Assembly (NCBI GenBank): GCA_934622035.1
Contig: CAKTVG010000003.1
Location: forward strand, 89,360 to 153,359
From: an uncultured Oscillospiraceae bacterium
GTDB lineage: Bacteria; Bacillota; Clostridia; Oscillospirales; Oscillospiraceae
Reading direction: 5' to 3'
Length of the DNA: 64,000 nucleotides
Position 1 is the stretch's first letter. Each line of letters starts with the position of its first letter. This document shows, piece by piece, positions 60,062 to 64,000 of this stretch. The notes below the pieces were generated by a model, which was not told where the DNA came from, searched no databases, and saw only the letters and a program-made list of their open reading frames with translations. The translations under genes were made by a program, and so were the position numbers.

Positions 60062-60403
60062 CTACTCTCCATTTGCTTGATCCATTTTTCCTGACAACCA
60101 GCACTCATCTAAACGATAGGGGAAAGCATCAAGTTGTCGGATGGTGTAATGCGTATTTGGATTATAGTCAAAAAACAAAATCAATGACATATATGTGTTC
60201 CAAGTCATTTTCCTTTTTTGCATTTCTACCGCATTGTAGGTTTGTCTTGAAACGCCAATCGCATTTGCAATCTCATCTTGAGTGGCTTTTGCCGCCCCTC
60301 TTAGTGCAGGAAGTTCTTTTGTTAAACGAGCAATCAGTTGACTTTTTTCCTCCGAGGTGAAATTCCAATAACTCATATAGTTTTTTCTGCCAGTCTGACT
60401 CAT
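60062..60403 (-). CDS. XRE-family regulator heading the secretion/conjugation operon
   Basis: 113 residues. Helix-turn-helix in the middle (about 35-75: TQDEIANAIGVSRQTYNAVE). It is the first gene after the invertible promoter, with GGAAGG before the ATG. Probably autoregulates the operon, adding a second layer of control to DNA inversion. No operator palindrome other than the inverted repeat itself was found. Confidence 0.85.
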   Translation of the reverse strand: MSQTGRKNYMSYWNFTSEEKSQLIARLTKELPALRGAAKATQDEIANAIGVSRQTYNAVEMQKRKMTWNTYMSLILFFDYNPNTHYTIRQLDAFPYRLDECWLSGKMDQANGE

Positions 60404-60424
60404 TTAATCCTTCCTTTGAATAAT

Positions 60425-60450
60425 TTTCGTAGAGTAATCTCCTTGACGAA
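60425..60450 (+). repeat. Left 26-bp inverted repeat of the invertible segment
   Basis: Starts TTTCGTAGAGTAATC and ends TTGACGAA. It is the exact reverse complement of 61867-61892. It lies between the operon promoter and the XRE start codon, i.e. inside the 5' untranslated region. Confidence 0.9.
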
Positions 60451-60478
60451 GGAGAAAAAACTCCAAATAGCACTTATA

Positions 60479-60507
60479 ATTATACTTAGTGTTGTCGGAT
60501 TTGTCAA
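60479..60507 (-). promoter_or_regulatory. Perfect consensus promoter of the secretion/conjugation operon
   Basis: Minus-strand TTGACA (60502-60507), 17-bp spacer, TATAAT (60479-60484). Predicted start of transcription near 60472, inside the invertible segment, so every transcript crosses the left inverted repeat. Confidence 0.88.
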
Positions 60508-60654
60508 GGTGTCAAACGAAAATCACCGGAAAAAGTCGAAAATGAATATTGTACGGTCTTGAATTCTCGTATATTAGGGCGTAGAAACTCCATTCCACAC
60601 CCCATTTTCCGTCAGACTGTCCGTCAGCCAATCATAAACGAAAGGGTGAACGCT

Positions 60655-61791
60655 ATGGCAAGGACAGGCGAAAATATTTACAAAAGAAAGGACGGAAGAT
60701 GGGAAGCCCGGTATATTTCCTCGTATAATGCCGACGGAAAGGCTAAATACAAGTATCTATATGCTCGAACTTATGCTGAAGTAAAAACGAAACTAATCAG
60801 GGTGCAAAATTCTGTTGAAACCAAAGTTGAAGCAGAAAAAATCAGAGATAGAGAGAAATATGAATTTTGGCTATTTGAATGGTTGCGTTCAAAAAGAATA
60901 GGGATTAAAGACTCAACTTATATTCGATACAGAAATGTAATTGAAAATCATATCAATCCCGATCTTGGCAAATATCCCATCAACAAAATCAGTACACCAT
61001 TGATGGAACGCTTTGTTTCCAATAAATTAAACAACGGACGGCTTGATGGGAATGGTGGGTTATCTCCAAAAACAATGTCTGATATGCTGACTATAATTAA
61101 GGAGTCTTTCAAATATGCTCAAACTGCGGGAGTTATTACGATATGCCGTTTTGATGGAATCAGTTTCAAACGGAATTCCCAAGAGATGCGAGTGTTGAGT
61201 ATATTTGAACAACAGCAGTTACTTTCGGTTTTGTTTGAGGACTTTGACAGATACAAATTAGGAGTATTTATATGCCTTTACACAGGAATACGCATAGGCG
61301 AATTGTGTGCGTTGCAATGGAAAGATATATCATTCAGCGAAAAGGCGATTGTAATCGAGCATACAATGCAGCGACTTCAAAATGACGATCCTAACGCTAT
61401 ATATAAGACAAGAATTATCATCACCGAGCCGAAAAGTAAAGCATCATTAAGGACGATCCCGTTACCTGATTTTGTAGTCAAAGCAATCAAGCCATTTGTC
61501 AGTTCTCCAAATGCCTATATCTTATCAGGAGAATGCAAATCAATAGTTGAACCAAGGACTATGCAAAACAGATTTAAAGGTTATTTAGAGGAAGGACATA
61601 TTGGTGATGCTAATTTTCATTCACTGCGCCACACATTCGCCACAAGATGTATTGAAGCGGGCTTCGATGTAAAAACGCTCAGTGAGATCTTAGGACACTC
61701 AAGTGTGAAAATCACACTTGATAGATATGTCCATTCCTCAATGGAACTAAAGAGAAGCAATATGGAGAAACTAACTCCCGTCTTGGTCTGA
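60655..61791 (+). CDS. Tyrosine recombinase, probable DNA invertase
   Basis: 378 residues from ATG 60655; an upstream in-frame ATG at 60559 lacks a ribosome binding site. AP2-like arm-binding N-terminus (RKDGRWEARYISSYNADGKA), core-binding SAM-like domain, and catalytic Arg213 (GIRIGELCAL), His322-x-x-Arg325 (HSLRHTFATR), His348 (LGHSS) and Tyr358 (LDRYVH). Same family as Tn916 Int, but flanked by inverted rather than direct repeats, which points to inversion. Confidence 0.93.
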   Translation: MARTGENIYKRKDGRWEARYISSYNADGKAKYKYLYARTYAEVKTKLIRVQNSVETKVEAEKIRDREKYEFWLFEWLRSKRIGIKDSTYIRYRNVIENHINPDLGKYPINKISTPLMERFVSNKLNNGRLDGNGGLSPKTMSDMLTIIKESFKYAQTAGVITICRFDGISFKRNSQEMRVLSIFEQQQLLSVLFEDFDRYKLGVFICLYTGIRIGELCALQWKDISFSEKAIVIEHTMQRLQNDDPNAIYKTRIIITEPKSKASLRTIPLPDFVVKAIKPFVSSPNAYILSGECKSIVEPRTMQNRFKGYLEEGHIGDANFHSLRHTFATRCIEAGFDVKTLSEILGHSSVKITLDRYVHSSMELKRSNMEKLTPVLV

Positions 61792-61820
61792 GCAGACCAT
61801 TCGCCGTCAATAAAATAGTC

Positions 61821-61868
61821 AAAGAAGCGGAATAGTCCTTGTGAAATAAGGGTTTTTCCGCTTCTTTT
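61821..61868 (+). terminator. Terminator of the recombinase gene
   Basis: Stem AAAGAAGCGGAA with its complement, inner CCTT/AAGG helix, then TTTT. It ends at the right inverted repeat, so after inversion it would block read-through of the recombinase transcript into the operon. Confidence 0.75.
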
Positions 61869-61892
61869 CGTCAAGGAGATTACTCTACGAAA
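61867..61892 (-). repeat. Right 26-bp inverted repeat of the invertible segment
   Basis: Exact reverse complement of 60425-60450; begins TTCGTCAAGGAG and ends ACTCTACGAAA. Confidence 0.9.
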
Positions 61893-61929
61893 CAAATGAC
61901 CATTTTAGCAGGCGCATTTTGTGCCTGCT

Positions 61930-62379
61930 TTATATTTTTATAATCCTCCGTCCGAGTTGTTCTGCCATATGCACACAAGCGGCTGTTCCGCCGCTTTCGT
62001 TTCGTATATAGGCTATCAACACATCTGTATTTGTCACCATCCAGCGGTTGCGTTCCGTAATTGCCGCTTTGGGATGTACCCCGTGTAGTTCATCCGGGAT
62101 GATGATTTCATCGTAATAATCCTTGTAATACTCATAATCCTTTACCGGATATGGCAAAACGAGAATCATAGCGCTATTATCGTCACGGTAATTCTTATGA
62201 AGCCGCTTGATCACGCTTGCAGCCAGTATGTCAAAGTCACCGTTCCTGCCCAAATAGAACTCCACATATTCCTTCGTGCGAAGCAATTCCCAGAACAGTT
62301 CATGCAGCCTTTCCTCTACACTGTAATCCTCGACAACCCGGTGTCCGATCATGCTGACACGGTATATCTCACCAAGCAA
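61930..62379 (-). CDS. SLOG-like Rossmann-fold protein
   Basis: 149 residues starting at TTG 62379. VSMIGHR near the N-terminus, LVLPYP, a long middle helix, then ERNRWMVTNTDVLIAYIRNESGGTA, the pattern of SLOG/DprA-related nucleotide-sensing proteins common in Firmicutes mobile elements. It may sense a nucleotide derivative; role unknown. Lies between the cargo and the resolvase and probably belongs to the backbone of the element. Confidence 0.7.
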   Translation of the reverse strand: MLGEIYRVSMIGHRVVEDYSVEERLHELFWELLRTKEYVEFYLGRNGDFDILAASVIKRLHKNYRDDNSAMILVLPYPVKDYEYYKDYYDEIIIPDELHGVHPKAAITERNRWMVTNTDVLIAYIRNESGGTAACVHMAEQLGRRIIKI

Positions 62380-62406
62380 AACACCTACCGCCTCCCGTTA
62401 CTTTCT

Positions 62407-62570
62407 AAAAAAGTACACCTAAATACAAAAGACCAAAACCGCCATCGAAGGAATTGACTGTTCGTCAAAACCATGATATAATATCTAAAACCGTTGGAAA
62501 CGGTGGATTTTCAGCTCCGTTTTCAGCCCTATAAGCGCAAAAAAATCACTGTAAAAAAGTGTACTTTTTT
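62407..62570. repeat. 12-bp inverted repeats bounding a 164-bp stretch
   Basis: AAAAAAGTACAC (62407-62418) and its exact reverse complement (62559-62570) enclose a promoter and a short hairpin. They could be ends of a tiny non-coding element or an alternative RNA/DNA fold. Confidence 0.35.
62454..62482 (+). promoter_or_regulatory. Promoter of a candidate small RNA
   Basis: TTGACT (62454-62459), 17-bp spacer, TATAAT (62477-62482), pointing to a region without a protein gene on that strand. Confidence 0.65.
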
Positions 62571-62582
62571 ACAGTGATTTTT
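62489..62582 (+). ncRNA. Candidate small RNA of about 95 bases
   Basis: Begins at the predicted start of transcription, contains hairpin ACCGTT-GGA-AACGGT (about 62489-62505) and ends in a very strong terminator (62541-62582: 19-bp arms AAAAATCACTG.. around a 4-base loop). The terminator also serves the minus-strand resolvase gene. No coding potential is evident. Confidence 0.45.
62541..62582. terminator. Bidirectional terminator after the resolvase gene
   Basis: Perfect 19-bp stem with T-runs on both strands; ends overlapping the resolvase stop. Confidence 0.8.
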
Positions 62583-63192
62583 ATTTTCCGTCATTCAAAG
62601 TGGCTCGATATTCCCTTAGCCGATGGTAAAAGGTTGACTCACACATTCCACACATTTCAGCGGCTTCATAGGATTTGATGATACCGTTTTCCCATTTCTC
62701 CACGATCTCTGGGAAATTGGGCGGAGCCTTTTTGACAGGTCTGCCGAACTTCATTCCGTTGGCTTTTGCGGCAGCAATGCCTTGAGCCTGCCGCTTTCGG
62801 ATATTTTCTCGCTCATTCTGTGCCACAAAGGACAGAACTTGCAGCACAATATCCGCAAGGAAAGTACCCATTAAGTCTTTACCCCGCCGTGTGTCTAAAA
62901 GCGGCATATCGATCACAGAAACATCGACTTCCTTTTCCCGTGTCAGAAATCTCCACTGGCTTTGAATTTCCTCGTAGTTTCTGCCAAGCCGGTCAATGCT
63001 CAAAATATACAGGACATCCCCCTTTTTAAGTTTGCGGAGCAACTTCTGATACATTGGGCGGTTAAAGTCCTTGCCGGACTGCTTATCCTTATAGATGTTT
63101 TCCTCTGCAATTCCAAGCTGTCGCATTTCTACCATCTGCCGTTCTTCGTTCTGATCCAAGGAAGATACCCTGACATAACCGTATTCTTTCAT
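62581..63192 (-). CDS. Small serine recombinase (resolvase/invertase family)
   Basis: 203 residues from ATG 63192 (GGAGG upstream). Catalytic Ser10 (YVRVSS), LSIDRLGRNYEEI arginine block, E-helix VAQNERENIRKRQAQGI, and a C-terminal Hin-like helix-turn-helix (SYEAAEMCGMCESTFYHRL). Resolves or inverts DNA at sites not identified here. It is a different enzyme class from the tyrosine recombinase next to the cargo. Confidence 0.9.
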   Translation of the reverse strand: MKEYGYVRVSSLDQNEERQMVEMRQLGIAEENIYKDKQSGKDFNRPMYQKLLRKLKKGDVLYILSIDRLGRNYEEIQSQWRFLTREKEVDVSVIDMPLLDTRRGKDLMGTFLADIVLQVLSFVAQNERENIRKRQAQGIAAAKANGMKFGRPVKKAPPNFPEIVEKWENGIIKSYEAAEMCGMCESTFYHRLREYRATLNDGK

Positions 63193-63285
63193 TTTCGCTT
63201 CACCTCCAAGCATAGATAGTATTTTATCAAATCTGTGTGTCCCGCCTTTTGCTGTGTTTCATTTTGTACAAACTCAACCGAAGAA

Positions 63286-63326
63286 GAAAACCACCGACTT
63301 CCTGCGTGAAGAAGCCGATGGTTTTC
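63286..63326 (-). terminator. Terminator after the CHAP gene
   Basis: Stem GAAAACCA..CTTC with GAAG..TGGTTTTC, two internal mismatches, followed by TTCTTC on the minus strand. Confidence 0.6.
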
Positions 63327-63337
63327 ATAATTTTCCA

Positions 63338-64000
63338 TCAGTAGTTCGGAACTCCGTATCCGAGGATTTCGTAGTGACCTACGCTGTACTGGTTTACTCG
63401 GCAGCTATCGCCTGAGTTCCCCTCAACGGTATAAACGATACCGTTCTCGACCTTTTGGACAATACCGGTGTGGTCAGATTGTCCATCCTGCGGACCCGAT
63501 GAACCCTTGTTATCCCAGTCAAAGAAAATAATCATTCCGGGGACAGGCTCGGCAGAGCCGTCGATCCACTGTCCTCGATCTTTGAACCACTGAACGCCGT
63601 TCACACAGCCTGCATATTTGGGTACAACCCCGGTGTCGATATAGCCGCACTGATCGGCGCACCAGCTTACAAAACAAGCACACCATTCCACACGGCTTCC
63701 GAAGCCGTACCAAGACCAGTACGGTTCGCCGCCTACATTGCCCACCTGAGAAAGAGCGACGGTGACAATCTGATCGTCACTGTATCGGATACCGTAAAGC
63801 ACCGCCGCCCAAATAGAGTTGTTCTCGTCTTTAAGCAACTCAGCAAGGTATTCCCGCTGTTCTGCGTCAAAGCCGTATAGGTCAGCCATCTCATCCACCG
63901 TCAAATGAGAAACGGTAATATAAAGCGTTGTTTTTGTGACTGTCGTTTCCGTCTGAACGATGTTGCCGTTTCCGTCGTCCGTTTCGGTTATTTCCGTTTC
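63338..64000 (-). CDS. CHAP-domain peptidoglycan hydrolase of the conjugation module, 5' end cut by the window
   Basis: At least 220 codons; the frame is open to base 64000, with a Thr/Glu-rich stretch (TETTVTKTTLYITVSH) before the domain. CHAP core: catalytic Cys in WCACFVSWCADQCGY, His in SDHTGIVQKV, and Glu/Asn in YTVEGNSGD. Such hydrolases open the cell wall for the conjugation channel (equivalent to Tn916 Orf14 or the CwlT C-terminal half). The N-terminus, probably with a membrane anchor, is outside the window. Confidence 0.88.
   Translation of the reverse strand, partial: ETEITETDDGNGNIVQTETTVTKTTLYITVSHLTVDEMADLYGFDAEQREYLAELLKDENNSIWAAVLYGIRYSDDQIVTVALSQVGNVGGEPYWSWYGFGSRVEWCACFVSWCADQCGYIDTGVVPKYAGCVNGVQWFKDRGQWIDGSAEPVPGMIIFFDWDNKGSSGPQDGQSDHTGIVQKVENGIVYTVEGNSGDSCRVNQYSVGHYEILGYGVPNY

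Larger units (their letters stand above)
60425..61892. other. Candidate invertible DNA segment (promoter plus recombinase)
   Basis: Perfect 26-bp inverted repeats bound about 1.4 kb that contains a consensus promoter pointing out of the left end and a tyrosine recombinase gene. As written, the promoter faces the operon (ON). Inversion would turn it away and bring the terminator-capped 3' end of the recombinase gene next to the operon (OFF). Confidence 0.75.
40532..64000. mobile_element. Integrative conjugative-type element, right end outside the window
   Basis: Large serine recombinase, TnpW and MazF-like genes at the left edge, sigma-like regulator, XRE/ImmA switch, a serine resolvase and a CHAP hydrolase of conjugation type at the right. 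GC content is lower than in the flanking chromosome. The left boundary is inferred from the orphan terminator arm; the right end is not seen. An AT-rich cargo (about 47.2-61.9 kb) sits inside. Confidence 0.7.

Noticed and set aside
47268..60403. Calling the cargo an ordinary Bil or CBASS antiphage operon.
   Set aside because: No cGAS/DncV-like nucleotidyltransferase, no recognisable ubiquitin-like protein, and the presence of WXG-like proteins and an EssC-like ATPase point to export; a defence role remains possible but is not shown.
60425..61892. Reading the 26-bp repeats as attL/attR of a small integrated element.
   Set aside because: att sites of an integrated element are direct repeats; these are inverted and enclose a promoter facing the adjacent operon, so inversion explains them better.
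1..64000. Search for CRISPR arrays, rRNA or tRNA genes.
   Set aside because: No regularly spaced identical repeats, no rRNA-like stretches and no convincing cloverleaf with a T-arm GGTTCGAATCC-type motif were seen by eye; a tRNAscan run would settle the tRNA question.

Overview
The window looks like a Firmicutes chromosome of the class Clostridia, most likely a gut Oscillospiraceae/Ruminococcaceae-type bacterium. The basis is PolC-type DNA polymerase III, a YlmH-type S4 protein, Gram-positive style ribosome binding sites (AGGAGG), sigma-A promoters with 17-bp spacers, and a pyrH-frr-uppS-cdsA-dxr-rseP-ispG-polC operon. The genus cannot be fixed from the sequence alone. The first ~40.5 kb is visibly GC-rich apart from the first ~1 kb and some intergenic DNA. 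The right-hand 23.5 kb is a mobile element of lower GC, and its central cargo (about 47.2-61.9 kb) is clearly AT-rich.

Core chromosome (1-40.5 kb). The left end has two exported small proteins, an S4 RNA-binding protein, a small membrane protein and uridine phosphorylase. The minus-strand operon from pyrH to polC covers UMP kinase, ribosome recycling, undecaprenyl diphosphate and CDP-diacylglycerol synthesis, two MEP isoprenoid enzymes, a site-2 protease and the replicative polymerase. glnS diverges from it. Next come a tandem GNAT acetyltransferase, a GH25 lysozyme, a CapA-like lipoprotein, a MATE exporter, a zinc-ribbon protein, the ruvCAB operon, an alpha/beta hydrolase and a polar amino-acid ABC transporter with ArgR-like boxes upstream of its promoter. 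A small plus-strand cluster encodes a methyltransferase-like membrane protein, a nucleotidyltransferase and a TetR regulator. A nine-gene minus-strand catabolic cluster (29.3-38.1 kb) pairs an RbsABC-type sugar transporter with KDG kinase, KDPG aldolase, a zinc dehydrogenase, a cyclase-family hydrolase, an RraA-like protein and a 2-hydroxyacid dehydrogenase. A GntR/FCD regulator is divergent to it, and an amidohydrolase follows.

Mobile element (about 40.53 kb to beyond the window). It begins beside a large serine recombinase (TnpX type), with TnpW, a MazF-like protein, a sigma-like regulator behind a leader peptide and attenuator, and an XRE repressor plus ImmA-type protease. Face-to-face promoters with paired operators separate the leftward and rightward genes. 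A resolvase and a 5'-truncated CHAP hydrolase, typical of conjugative elements, lie at the right edge.

Cargo of greatest interest (47.3-61.9 kb). This is a 14-gene minus-strand operon: an XRE regulator, three small WXG100-like proteins sharing a W-x-D motif, a coiled-coil protein with a ParB-like tail, a B-box zinc-finger membrane protein, a 56-residue unknown, an E2-like protein, a JAMM/JAB peptidase, an E1-like ThiF enzyme, a 1460-residue FtsK/EssC-like ATPase, a WXG-domain toxin with a papain-like C-terminus, its probable immunity protein and an M48 membrane protease. It combines a type VII-like export ATPase and substrates with a ubiquitin-like conjugation set. The consensus promoter that drives it lies inside a 1.4-kb segment bounded by perfect 26-bp inverted repeats, and that segment also carries its own tyrosine recombinase. 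I read this as a phase-variable (invertible-promoter) secretion/conjugation system carried by a conjugative element.
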